Shown: positions 1 to 7,112, numbered from the stretch's first letter. The stretch is DNA of 64,000 nucleotides from Mitsuaria chitosanitabida ATCC BAA-476 = NBRC 102408 (GCF_001598255.1 NZ_BCYP01000005.1:48808-112807); one strand, 5' to 3'. Notes: generated from the sequence alone by a model not told the origin. A program made the numbers and translations.

Positions 1-681
1 GGCCACCGCCTCGGCCAGCGCCACCGAGGCTTCCAGCGGGCGCACGATCTTGCGGGTGATCACGAAGGCCAGGCCCGCGCCGATCACGACCGCCACCAGC
101 GTCATGCCGGCCACGATCCAGCGGCTGCTGGCGTAGATCTGGTCGCCCAGGTCGTTGGCGGCGTCGGCGCCCTGGGTGTTCAGGTCGACCAGGTCGTTGA
201 GCGCCTTGCCCACGTTCTCGTAGGCCGACAGGTTCTCGACGGCCAGCATGCGCTTGGCGCCTTCGTCGTCGCCGTCGCGGGCGGCGGCCATCATGCGGGC
301 GCTCTTGGCGGCGTACTCGCCCCACAGCGCGCGGGTGTGCTTGAGCTTCTCGCCCTCGGCGGGGGAGGACACCAGCTTCTCGTAGGCGTCCAGGCGCTTC
401 TCGACGGTCTGGCGCAGCTCGTCGGTCTTGGCCACCTCGGCGGCGCGGTCGGCCTTGTCGGCCAGCAGCAGGCGGTACTCGCGGGTGCGGTAGCGGGTGA
501 CGTCCTGGTTGGCGGCCTGCGCGGCGCGCGCGGACGGCATCCAGTTGTCGGCCATGTCGCTGGCCGTGTCATTGACGCGGCTCAACTGGAAGGTGGCGAT
601 CACGCCCAGCAGGGCGGTGATGACGAGGACGGAACAGAAGGCCAGCGTGAGCTTGGCCCCGACGGACAGGCGGTCGAGCAT
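1..681 (-). CDS. Methyl-accepting chemotaxis protein, N-terminal part (cut by window edge)
   Basis: The first 227 codons of a transmembrane chemoreceptor are present; the signalling part lies beyond the window. The protein starts MLDRLSVGAKLTLAF, with a membrane helix at about residues 11-33. A helical periplasmic region of the four-helix-bundle (4HB_MCP) kind follows (about 35-185), with the typical ALWGEYAAKSARMM-like heptad pattern. A second membrane helix lies at about 188-208, and the start of a HAMP linker (ITRKIVRPLEASV) at 209 onward. Such receptors sense ligands in the periplasm and control CheA. No ligand can be named. It is transcribed away from the tetR gene, with about 225 bp between the two starts. 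Confidence 0.9.
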   Translation of the reverse strand, partial: MLDRLSVGAKLTLAFCSVLVITALLGVIATFQLSRVNDTASDMADNWMPSARAAQAANQDVTRYRTREYRLLLADKADRAAEVAKTDELRQTVEKRLDAYEKLVSSPAEGEKLKHTRALWGEYAAKSARMMAAARDGDDEGAKRMLAVENLSAYENVGKALNDLVDLNTQGADAANDLGDQIYASSRWIVAGMTLVAVVIGAGLAFVITRKIVRPLEASVALAEAVA

Positions 682-874
682 GACGGACTCTCGGGAGGTT
701 GTGGACCCAGGGGAGGGCGGGAGTCGACATGCAACCGCACAAGGTCTTGCGGGGCGTCAGAGCGGGCGATGGCCCACGGGCATGCCGTTTGCTCGAATTG
801 TCGTACTTGTACGGAATGCGGCGAAACCCGCACCGACGAGGGTTCGTGAGTATTTAACGTGGTTACCACTATGA

Positions 875-896
875 GTTAACGTACACAAACGATAAC
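875..896. promoter_or_regulatory. Palindromic operator candidate for the adjacent TetR regulator
   Basis: Arms GTTAACGT (875-882) and ACGATAAC (889-896) form an inverted repeat matching at 7 of 8 positions around a 6-bp spacer. A related half-site TTAACGTGG lies at 854-862. The stretch 850-905 is markedly AT-rich for this genome and separates the divergent chemoreceptor and tetR genes. TetR proteins usually bind such dyads next to their own gene, so autoregulation is the natural inference. Confidence 0.5.
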
Positions 897-906
897 TTCT
901 AACATC

Positions 907-1638
907 ATGAAACAAGTGCGAGACGACGATCTGGACGGCGGCCGGGGGGCGCCGCGACTGCGACGAGGCCCCACGGAGATGGAGGCCCTGAAGCGGGAGA
1001 TGTTGGAGCGCGCCCGGCGGATCTACCGGGAAGAGGGCGTCGAGGCCCTGAGCATGCGGCGCCTGGCCCAGGAGCTGGGCATCTCGACGATGGCCATCTA
1101 CAGCTACTTCGAGAGCAAGAAGGCGTTGCTGGACGGGCTGTGGATCGAGGTGTTCGAGGGGCTCACCGACGAGCTGCTCGATTCGTCCAAGGGCCAGCGC
1201 GGCCCGCGACGTGTGCTGGAGGCGCATGTCCGCTGCTTCCTGGACTTCTGGGAGCGTCACCCGGAGCAGTTCCGGATGATCTACATGTCGTCGACGCAGA
1301 CGGCCTCGCTGGACGAGATCGGCCAGTCGCAGCTGCCGGTCTACAACCGGCTGCTGGGCCTGGTGCGGGAGCGCTTGGCCGCCTGCGCGCCCAGCGGCGC
1401 CGAGCCCGACGAGCAGCGCATCCGCCTGCTGTGCGACCTGATGTCGGTGCGGCAGATGGGCTATCTGATGATGGTGGTCGGGCTGCCGCGCTATCCGGTC
1501 CTGGACCGCGAGCTGCTGCGGGAGCGCACCGTCCAGGGCGTGCTGCGCGACGTCACCGAGGAGTACGAGGCGTCGCGTGGGACGCCGGCCGGCGGCGATC
1601 CCGCATCGTCGGCGCCGGGTGCCGCGGTCGGCGGCTAG
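907..1638 (+). CDS. TetR/AcrR family transcriptional regulator
   Basis: This 243-residue one-component repressor has its helix-turn-helix at about residues 30-75: ARRIYREEGVEALSMRRLAQ, then ELGISTMAIYSYFESK, the classic TetR recognition helix with a Y-x-Y-F core. The C-terminal ligand/dimer domain (about 90-225) resembles the WHG-type TetR C-domain. The ligand is unknown. The start at 907 has no clear Shine-Dalgarno sequence. The next methionine (979) lies close to the HTH and would remove the charged N-terminal arm, so 907 is kept. A 22-bp inverted repeat 10 bp upstream suggests autorepression and possible control of the divergent chemoreceptor. Neighbours give no metabolic hint. Confidence 0.9.
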   Translation: MKQVRDDDLDGGRGAPRLRRGPTEMEALKREMLERARRIYREEGVEALSMRRLAQELGISTMAIYSYFESKKALLDGLWIEVFEGLTDELLDSSKGQRGPRRVLEAHVRCFLDFWERHPEQFRMIYMSSTQTASLDEIGQSQLPVYNRLLGLVRERLAACAPSGAEPDEQRIRLLCDLMSVRQMGYLMMVVGLPRYPVLDRELLRERTVQGVLRDVTEEYEASRGTPAGGDPASSAPGAAVGG

Positions 1639-1796
1639 ACGACCCGGAGACCGCGCCGCCCCTCTCGGCGGGCCGGTCGCACACGCTCGGCGCCCCCGGG
1701 CGATTGCCGGAGCACCGCCCTGGTGCCGGTGCCGTCTCCCGGGGCGGACCTCGCGGTGGCGGACCACGCGTCCGATCCAGCGCCTGCCGTCCGGGC

Positions 1797-1823
1797 AAAA
1801 AAAAGCCCAGCGGGACGCTGGGC
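1797..1823 (-). terminator. Intrinsic terminator of the phasin gene
   Basis: Stem GCCCAGC (1805-1811) / GCTGGGC (1817-1823) with loop GGGAC. The run of eight A at 1797-1804 reads as a T-run after the hairpin on the minus strand. It lies 72 bp past the phasin stop codon. The rest of 1639-1895 holds no gene that I can support. Confidence 0.85.
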
Positions 1824-1895
1824 TTGAAGGGCACTTGGGAAGCGGTGCTTCCGTGGGTACCGAGGAGACAACCGGTCAGTGCAACCGTTCGGGCC

Positions 1896-2450
1896 TCAGG
1901 CGGCGCGCTTGGCGGCGCGCGAGGCGGTCTGGGTTGCCTTCACCGCCGTGGTCGTCACGGCGTTGAAGTTGGATTCAGCGATTTCGGAGGCTTGCTTGGC
2001 GGCCTTGTGCAGGCTTTCGTACGCGTTGTTGGCCGCGGCCACCGCCGACTTCACCAGAGCAACAGCATTTTCCGTGCCAGCCGGGGCGTTCTTGGTCACG
2101 TTCTCGACCACGGAGCCCAGCTTGGACTGCGCGTCGGCGACTTGGGCCTCGGCCAGCTTGGTGAACTCGGAGGACGTGGAGGCGGCGATGTCGTACAGGT
2201 GGCGGCTGTAGGCGACGGCCTTCTCGGCGGACGGTTGCAGCAGCGAGGCCTGCAGGGCCAGCAGCTCTTGAGCGTCCTTGACGGCCAGGGCGGACTGCGC
2301 GGTCTCGGCGGCTTCACCCAGGGCGGTCTTGGCCACTTGCAGGTTCAGTTCGACCAGCTTCTCGACACCTTCGAACGCCTTGCTGGTCAGCCCGAACAGG
2401 GCTTCCAGTTGGCTCTTCTGGGCGGCGATCAGTTGTTCAGCGGTCAGCAT
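1896..2450 (-). CDS. phaP: Phasin family protein (PHA granule-associated)
   Basis: A 184-residue helical, Ala-rich protein without signal peptide. It begins [20 protein letters not shown] and continues with the phasin pattern ([32 protein letters not shown]). Phasins coat polyhydroxyalkanoate granules, and length and sequence fit the short TIGR01841-type phasins of Burkholderiales. A strong Shine-Dalgarno AAGGAGAT precedes the start. Its promoter (TTGCAA, 16 bp, TATACT on the minus strand) is flanked by two TGC-type dyads of the kind bound by PhaR, and a T-run hairpin follows the gene. The PHA synthesis genes lie 41 kb away at 43.5-47.4 kb. The symbol is by family; the organism may own several phasins. 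Confidence 0.93.
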   Translation of the reverse strand: MLTAEQLIAAQKSQLEALFGLTSKAFEGVEKLVELNLQVAKTALGEAAETAQSALAVKDAQELLALQASLLQPSAEKAVAYSRHLYDIAASTSSEFTKLAEAQVADAQSKLGSVVENVTKNAPAGTENAVALVKSAVAAANNAYESLHKAAKQASEIAESNFNAVTTTAVKATQTASRAAKRAA

Positions 2451-2514
2451 GCGAAATCTCCTTGAGAGTTGAAATCAGCCAGATAGGGCAGGCTGAGAGC
2501 CGGGCTGCGAACTT

Positions 2515-2592
2515 TGTTGCGGTGCAGCATGGATCGAAGTATAGGACTGGCGAATCGGATTGCAAGCGGTTTTTGCTGCGATGCAGCAAAAA
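2515..2592 (-). promoter_or_regulatory. Phasin promoter with two PhaR-type operator dyads
   Basis: On the minus strand a sigma-70-like promoter is visible: -35 TTGCAA (2560-2565), 16-bp spacer, -10 TATACT (2538-2543). A perfect dyad with arms TTTTTGCTGC (2570-2579) and GCAGCAAAAA (2583-2592) lies just upstream of the -35. An imperfect copy, TTGC-GGT-GCAG (2517-2527, flanks TG/CA), covers the expected transcription start. The core CTGC-N3-GCAG agrees with TGC-rich sites described for PhaR repressors of phasin genes. Repressor identity is inferred; no phaR gene is in the window. Confidence 0.6.
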
Positions 2593-2625
2593 GCCTGCAA
2601 GCCCCTGGGGACGGGGCTTGCAGGC
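2588..2625 (-). terminator. Strong hairpin with T-run in a divergent intergenic region
   Basis: A perfect 13-bp stem GCCTGCAAGCCCC (2593-2605) / GGGGCTTGCAGGC (2613-2625) is followed, on the minus strand, by TTTTT. It has the form of an intrinsic terminator, yet no minus-strand gene lies upstream of it: the deacetylase-like gene at 2752 is on the plus strand. It may stop antisense transcripts or end a small RNA. Confidence 0.6.
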
Positions 2626-2751
2626 CCGCCAGGCGACCTCGCCGGCGGGGCGCGGACGCTGCCCGGGCGCGACGCGCGGCGCCGATCGGGCGGCGTCCGG
2701 AAGACGGCCCTCGCGCGCTGTCGCGACGCGGGGCGCGGTAAGGTCGCGGCC

Positions 2752-3744
2752 ATGCTCGCGTTCCACTACGACCATCTGAGCCTGGCGCTGCCGCCGGGCC
2801 ACCGGTTCCCGCAGTCCAAGTACCAGATGCTGCGTGAACGCGTCGAGGGGCGTCCCGGCCTGTTGCGCCTGCGCCTGGCCGAGCCGGCGGATCCCGGCGC
2901 GCTGGCCCTCGTCCACACGCCGGACTACATCGACGCGGTGCTGCACGGCACCCTGAGCGCCGCCGCCCAGCGCGAGATCGGCTTCCCCTGGGCGCCCAGC
3001 CTGCCGCGGCGCTCGCTGTGCTCGGTCGGCGCGACGGTCGCCGCGGCCCGGGCCGCGCTGGAGGAGGGCGTGGCCGCCTCGCTCGCGGGCGGCACGCACC
3101 ACGCCTATGCGGACAAGGGCAGCGGCTTCTGCGTCTTCAACGACGTGGCCGTCGCGGCGCGGCTGATGCAGGCCCAGTGGCACCGCCGGCATCCCGACCG
3201 GCCGGGCCTGCGCATCGTCGTCATCGACCTGGACGTGCACCAGGGTAACGGCACGGCGCGCATCTTCCAGGGCGACGACAGCGTGTTCACGTTCTCCATC
3301 CACGGGGAGAAGAACTTCCCCTTCCGCAAGGAGTCGGGCGATCTCGACGTCGGTCTGCCGGACGCGTGCGGCGACGGGGTGTATCTCGATGCGCTGGCGA
3401 CCTCGCTGGCGGAGGTCTGGCGTCGTCTGGCGGACCGGCCGGCGCAACTGGCCTTCTACCTGGCCGGCGCCGATCCGCACGAGGGCGACCGGCTCGGCCG
3501 CCTGAAGCTGAGCGCCGACGCGCTGCTGCGGCGCGACCGCCTCGTGCTGGAGGCGCTGTTCGAGCGCCGCATCCCGGTGGCGATCAGCATGGCCGGCGGC
3601 TATGGCGAGGACCTGAGCGTGACCGTCGATGTCCAGGAGCGCACGCTCGAGGCCGCCGCCCAGTCCTGGCAGCGCTGGCAGGCGCGGGGCGGGGACGACG
3701 ATGCCGTCGCCCATGCCGGTTGCGGCGAGCCCCTCGACCCGTAG
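2752..3744 (+). CDS. Histone deacetylase family amidohydrolase (class II type)
   Basis: A 330-residue zinc hydrolase of the HDAC/AcuC/acetylpolyamine amidohydrolase superfamily, which removes acetyl groups from lysines or polyamines. Key features: GGTHHAYADKGSGFCVFND (about 113-131, His116/His117 charge relay), VVIDLDVHQGNGTA (zinc ligands Asp161 and His163), LAGADPHEGDRLG (third ligand Asp241) and AGGYGEDL carrying the late tyrosine. Length is normal for bacterial members. The open frame extends upstream to 2560 across the terminator-like hairpin, but family similarity begins at MLAFHYDHLSLALP, preceded by AAGG, so 2752 is chosen. It ended 28 bp before the original thioesterase start, so the two were probably one operon before the island came in. 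The true substrate is unknown. Confidence 0.9.
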   Translation: MLAFHYDHLSLALPPGHRFPQSKYQMLRERVEGRPGLLRLRLAEPADPGALALVHTPDYIDAVLHGTLSAAAQREIGFPWAPSLPRRSLCSVGATVAAARAALEEGVAASLAGGTHHAYADKGSGFCVFNDVAVAARLMQAQWHRRHPDRPGLRIVVIDLDVHQGNGTARIFQGDDSVFTFSIHGEKNFPFRKESGDLDVGLPDACGDGVYLDALATSLAEVWRRLADRPAQLAFYLAGADPHEGDRLGRLKLSADALLRRDRLVLEALFERRIPVAISMAGGYGEDLSVTVDVQERTLEAAAQSWQRWQARGGDDDAVAHAGCGEPLDP

Positions 3745-3772
3745 CCCGCGCGACAGCCAGGCCGCGTCCGCG

Positions 3773-3875
3773 ATGGAAGAGCGCCGCCCACCCCGAGACC
3801 CGTCCCGCCCCCGAGCCCCGCGAGGCCTTCGCCCGTTTCGTCCCCGTGCCCACGCGCTGGATGGACAAGCGTTGA
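3773..3875 (+). pseudogene. 5' remnant of the thioesterase gene left of the island
   Basis: The bases up to 3868 encode, in the frame ending at 3875, EAFARFVPVPTRWMD, which aligns with SDFPIFVALQTRWMD at the start of the intact thioesterase at 6660. GC content is that of the host. That frame has no start codon: the nearest ATG (3773) is one frame off, so a frameshift has occurred, and a stop (TGA 3873-3875) comes right after the 17-bp repeat. I read this as the displaced original 5' end of the thioesterase gene, now decaying. Confidence 0.7.
3852..3868 (+). repeat. Left direct repeat (attL-like)
   Basis: ACGCGCTGGATGGACAA, identical to 6732-6748. It encodes TRWMD of the thioesterase, the most conserved part of its N-terminus. 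The next base differs (G here, C at the right copy), which marks the junction with the AT-rich island. Confidence 0.8.
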
Positions 3876-3904
3876 TTTTTTATAGAACAACAGCTTGTGA
3901 GGTG

Positions 3905-4003
3905 CTTGGACAAGTCCCTTGGTCAAAATCCTGGTGCCGCAGGGCAACTTGTCCATGCTCTGGGGTCACTATTAGGACCCGAAAGAGGGTGGGCAAGTTG
4001 TCC
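3905..4003. repeat. Left-end cluster of TTGGACA-type repeats
   Basis: Three copies lie in about 100 bp: CTTGGACAAGTCC (3905-3917), inverted ACTTGTCCA (3947-3955) and a weaker inverted AAGTTGTCC (3996-4003). With the GATGGACAA end of the direct repeat they share the core TGGACAA. Similar copies cluster at the right end. Recombinase arm-type binding sites are a likely role. The rest of 3876-4162 has no gene I can support and presumably includes the promoter of the nuclease gene (AT-rich TACATATAG at 4095-4103). Confidence 0.5.
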
Positions 4004-4162
4004 TCTCCGCTCGTTGTTGGGGCTGAGGATGAGGGACGCGAAAGCTAGGGTTTACGTTAGCCCTGCCTGTCGCCACAAACTCATTGCACTCGCTTACATA
4101 TAGAGGTCACAACTTGGCAATGCCCGCACTTGACGGGGACATGGTTGAGGGAGCCTCTAAAA

Positions 4163-6469
4163 GTGATTCATCGCATCAATCGCCTTCGGCAATTCGGCAT
4201 CTTTGCCGACTACAACGGTTCAGGTATTCAACAATTTGGCAAGTTCAACCTCATCTATGGTTGGAACGGCACAGGCAAATCAACCCTGTCGCATGTGTTC
4301 TCTTGCCTTGAAAGCCGCTCTCTGATTCCCCGCTTCTTGGGGGGGCAATTCAACATCACACTTGAAGACGGCTCTTCAATCACTGAAGTCAACTTGGCGG
4401 CTTCTCAGTTGAATATTCACGTGTTCAATCAAAGCTTCATCCGTGACAACATTGATTGGGATAAGTCGGTCAAGAGCATCCTCCTGATTGCGAAGGAGAA
4501 GATTGAAGACCTACAAGCCTTGGAGAAGATGAAGCTTGAGCTTGGAGGAAAGCGAACTGCTCACAGCACCAAGCTGAACGACATAAAGATCAAGACTGAT
4601 GCACAGGATAAATTCCTGACCGGTGTCGCGAAGAAGATGAAGATTGGTCTTCAGGCGATTGACACCAGCGATAGCTACTACCTCAACTATGACCGCCGCA
4701 AGCTGTCAAAGTTCATTGAGGGGAACGAACAAGCGGTCGTAAACAAAGATTCGGTGCTTAGCGGAGAGAAGGTCATAGAGTTGACCAATGCAGCCAAGCC
4801 CGACCATCTGCCCACCGTCACTTTTCTTGCGACGGTCATTCCCGAAGACTACTTCAAGAAGGCGGCTGGTCGTATCCGTGACCTGATTGCCACGACCGCC
4901 GTTAATCAGGCGATTGAGCGACTCACTGAAAATCCTGACATCCGTGATTGGGTGCAAAAAGGCTTGGAGGTCCATGGGCATCATCATTCGGAAAAGTGCG
5001 AGTTTTGCGGCGAGCCGTTCACGAAGGCTCGTGCCGAAGCCTTGGCGGCTCATTTCAGCAAGGAATTTACTGCCTTCCAAACGAGATTGAAAGATGCTGC
5101 GACTTGGATGCAATCCCAAGGTGCACCCGCGAATGAACTGCCCGTAGCGACAAGCTTCTATAAGGAGTTTGCAGCCGACGCCACCAAGCTGGAAGGCGAG
5201 TACAAAGCCGCGGCCGATAAAATCGACCAGCAGATTGAAGGATGGCGGGAAGCCCTCCAAGCCAAAATCACGGACCCAGCAAAAACCGACATTCAGATTG
5301 CGGATGTGGTTGAGGGTGATGTGATGGCTTTCAATGCCGTGTTGTCCTCCCTTGTGGTTCTCGTGCAGAAGCATAACAACAAAACCGACAACTTCAGTGC
5401 GGAGACCTCAAAAGCCAAGAAGGCACTTGAGCTTCATTTCGCAGCGGCAGAAATCCAAGAGTTTGACTATGCGGGCAATGAGAAGCAGTGCAAGGAGTTG
5501 CAGGCTGCTGCCGACACTGACAAGAAGGCGATTGATGAACTGCAAATGAAGGTCAACGACCTTGAGGCTCAGCTATCCAATGAAACGGTCGGAGCCAAGG
5601 AATTCAATGATGTCCTGCATCGCTTCATCGGTCGTTCGGAACTTTGCCTGAGCTTCAATCAGCAGAAGAAGGGCTACGAGATCATTCGCAATGGGGTGGG
5701 CGAGCATGACGGAAATCTGAGCGAAGGCGAGAAGACAGCGATTGCCTTCGTCTACTTCATCACCAAGCTTAGGGAGGGCGGAAACAATATTGCAGACACG
5801 ATTGTTGTTGTGGACGACCCTGTTTCAAGCTTTGACTCCAATCACCTTTTTCATGCCTATTCGTTCCTGAAAACTCAGTGCATTGATTCCAAGCAACTGT
5901 TTGTCCTTACTCACAACTTCACCTATTTCAAGTTGGTGAGGGATTGGTTTACGACGACGAACAAAAATAGGGCAAAGAAGAATAAATCACCCGTCGCATT
6001 CTTCTACAGACTGGATGCCCCGCCAGGCTCTCCCCGTCATTCGCTGCTGGTTGATGCGGACGAGTCGCTTAAGAATTATGGCTCCGAGTATCACTACATC
6101 TTCAAGAAGCTCTATGCCTACAAGGCCAAAACGACCTTGGACCGCGATGAGGCATTCTTAACCGCGAACCTCGCCAGAAAGCTGCTGGAGTCATTCTTTA
6201 CCTTCAAGTTCCCCAAGGGGCGGAACGATGTGAGTGCTCTAATGGATGCTGGACTAACGGGCTGCACCGTTACCACGGCGGAACTCAAGGAGAAGATCTA
6301 CCGGTTCATCAACAAATATTCTCACAGTGATGTGATTGAAATCACCGAAGAGTCAGCGGAGAACCTTGCGGGGGAGAGTCATAGCGTTGTGGGCAACATC
6401 TTCCAATGGATTGAAGAGGTGGACAAGAAGCACTTTGACGAGATGGTAGAAGTCGCTGAAGCCGTCTGA
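4163..6469 (+). CDS. rloC: RloC-like ABC-ATPase with zinc hook and putative anticodon-nuclease C-terminus
   Basis: A 768-residue AAA_13/RloC-like protein. Features in order: IHRINRLRQFGIFADY start, Walker A GWNGTGKST (33-41), a long helical region interrupted by a Rad50-type zinc hook CEFC (Cys279, Cys282), ABC signature LSEGEK (519-524), Walker B TIVVVDDP (546-553), D-loop SSFDS, and H-loop histidine in LFVLTHN (His584). The C-terminal part has ARKLLE (Arg672-x3-Glu676) and NKYSHSD (His721), matching the Arg-x3-Glu...His triad of PrrC/RloC tRNA anticodon nucleases. Those enzymes cut tRNA when phage infection or DNA damage is sensed. GTG at 4163 is chosen because AGGGAG lies 9 bp upstream and family similarity begins there; TTG at 4130 would add 11 residues. 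There is no linked restriction system, as is usual for RloC. The function is inferred from motifs; related AAA_13 ATPases of unknown role are the alternative. Confidence 0.8.
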   Translation: MIHRINRLRQFGIFADYNGSGIQQFGKFNLIYGWNGTGKSTLSHVFSCLESRSLIPRFLGGQFNITLEDGSSITEVNLAASQLNIHVFNQSFIRDNIDWDKSVKSILLIAKEKIEDLQALEKMKLELGGKRTAHSTKLNDIKIKTDAQDKFLTGVAKKMKIGLQAIDTSDSYYLNYDRRKLSKFIEGNEQAVVNKDSVLSGEKVIELTNAAKPDHLPTVTFLATVIPEDYFKKAAGRIRDLIATTAVNQAIERLTENPDIRDWVQKGLEVHGHHHSEKCEFCGEPFTKARAEALAAHFSKEFTAFQTRLKDAATWMQSQGAPANELPVATSFYKEFAADATKLEGEYKAAADKIDQQIEGWREALQAKITDPAKTDIQIADVVEGDVMAFNAVLSSLVVLVQKHNNKTDNFSAETSKAKKALELHFAAAEIQEFDYAGNEKQCKELQAAADTDKKAIDELQMKVNDLEAQLSNETVGAKEFNDVLHRFIGRSELCLSFNQQKKGYEIIRNGVGEHDGNLSEGEKTAIAFVYFITKLREGGNNIADTIVVVDDPVSSFDSNHLFHAYSFLKTQCIDSKQLFVLTHNFTYFKLVRDWFTTTNKNRAKKNKSPVAFFYRLDAPPGSPRHSLLVDADESLKNYGSEYHYIFKKLYAYKAKTTLDRDEAFLTANLARKLLESFFTFKFPKGRNDVSALMDAGLTGCTVTTAELKEKIYRFINKYSHSDVIEITEESAENLAGESHSVVGNIFQWIEEVDKKHFDEMVEVAEAV

Positions 6470-6545
6470 AAACTAGGCCACAAACAAAGCCACCACAAGG
6501 GCGAGGTCTAGAGCGGGGAATTGAACAGGGCTTGCGGGGCATGGT

Positions 6546-6614
6546 CTTGGACGAGTCTTGGCTTGGACAGTCCGCCGCTTGGGCAGGTTCTTGGACAGAC
6601 TCTCAAGTGTCCAA
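6546..6614. repeat. Right-end cluster of TTGGACA-type repeats
   Basis: CTTGGACGAGTC (6546-6557), CTTGGACAGTCC (6562-6573), and a perfect inverted pair TTGGACA (6591-6597) / TGTCCAA (6608-6614) with a 10-bp spacer; AAGTCCA recurs at 6654-6660. They match the repeats at the left end. The stretch 6470-6659 between the nuclease and the thioesterase start contains nothing else that I recognise. Confidence 0.55.
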
Positions 6615-6659
6615 ATCGGCAATCAAACAGAATCAAAAACTTAGCTCACGGATAAGTCC

Positions 6660-7112
6660 ATGACACAGGAAAATGAAAATCGCCCTCAGCCGTTGAATCG
6701 TAGTGACTTTCCCATTTTTGTGGCCCTGCAAACGCGCTGGATGGACAACGACATCTACGGCCACCTGAACAACGTCATCTACTACAGCCTCTTCGACACG
6801 GCGGTGAACCGCTGGCTGATCGAGCAGGGCGCGCTGGACATCCACGCCGGCGAGGTCATCGGCCTGGTGGTCGAGACCCATTGCAACTTCTTCGCCTCGC
6901 TGGCCTTCCCGCAGCAGGTGGAGGCCGGGATCCGCGTGGCGCGACGCGGGCGTTCCAGCGTCCGCTACGAGATCGGTCTGTTCGCCGAGGGCGAGCCGCT
7001 GTGCGCGGCGCTCGGCCACTTCGTCCATGTCTATGTCGAGCGCGACTCGCATCGTCCGGTCGCGCAACTGCCCGAGGCCTATCTGAAGGCGCTCGCGCCG
7101 CTGGAGCGCTGA
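6660..7112 (+). CDS. Acyl-CoA thioesterase (4HBT hotdog fold), 5' end supplied by the island
   Basis: A 150-residue hotdog-fold thioesterase that hydrolyses acyl-CoA thioesters. The family signature is TRWMDNDIYGHLNNVIYY (25-42), with the catalytic-region acidic residues Asp29/Asp31 and the G-H-x-N-N motif. Strands such as VVETHCNFFASLAFP follow, and length is normal. The gene is a mosaic: codons 1-24 are AT-rich island DNA, then from the 17-bp repeat at 6732 the sequence switches sharply to host GC content. The reading frame is intact, so the enzyme should still be made, but from an island-borne start and promoter. The displaced native start remains at 3773-3875. No strong Shine-Dalgarno is visible. 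Confidence 0.9.
   Translation: MTQENENRPQPLNRSDFPIFVALQTRWMDNDIYGHLNNVIYYSLFDTAVNRWLIEQGALDIHAGEVIGLVVETHCNFFASLAFPQQVEAGIRVARRGRSSVRYEIGLFAEGEPLCAALGHFVHVYVERDSHRPVAQLPEAYLKALAPLER
6732..6748 (+). repeat. Right direct repeat (attR-like) inside the thioesterase
   Basis: ACGCGCTGGATGGACAA, identical to 3852-3868. GC content changes abruptly at this point, from island to host. Confidence 0.8.

Larger units (their letters stand above)
3852..6748. mobile_element. RloC-carrying genomic island inserted in a thioesterase gene
   Basis: The segment is bounded by identical 17-bp direct repeats (3852-3868 and 6732-6748; repeat unit 2880 bp). It is much more AT-rich than both flanks, with codon use unlike the neighbours. 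It carries one gene (4163-6469), clusters of TTGGACA-like repeats near both ends, and at its right end a new start and first 24 codons for the disrupted thioesterase. No integrase, transposase or resolvase is encoded within it. Site-specific insertion that restores the 5' end of the target gene is typical of recombinase-driven islands. Here the recombinase must act in trans or has been lost. Confidence 0.75.

Noticed and set aside
4130..4162. TTG start giving an 11-residue longer nuclease
   Set aside because: The GTG at 4163 has a Shine-Dalgarno at good distance, and family similarity starts there; the extension does not resemble other members.
4706..5374. 222-residue minus-strand frame inside the RloC-like gene
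   Set aside because: It has no start signal or family similarity and lies within the well-motivated ATPase frame.
3876..6659. Integrase or transposase inside the island
   Set aside because: I looked at all frames left and right of the nuclease gene. The flanks are only about 290 and 190 bp and encode no recombinase motif.
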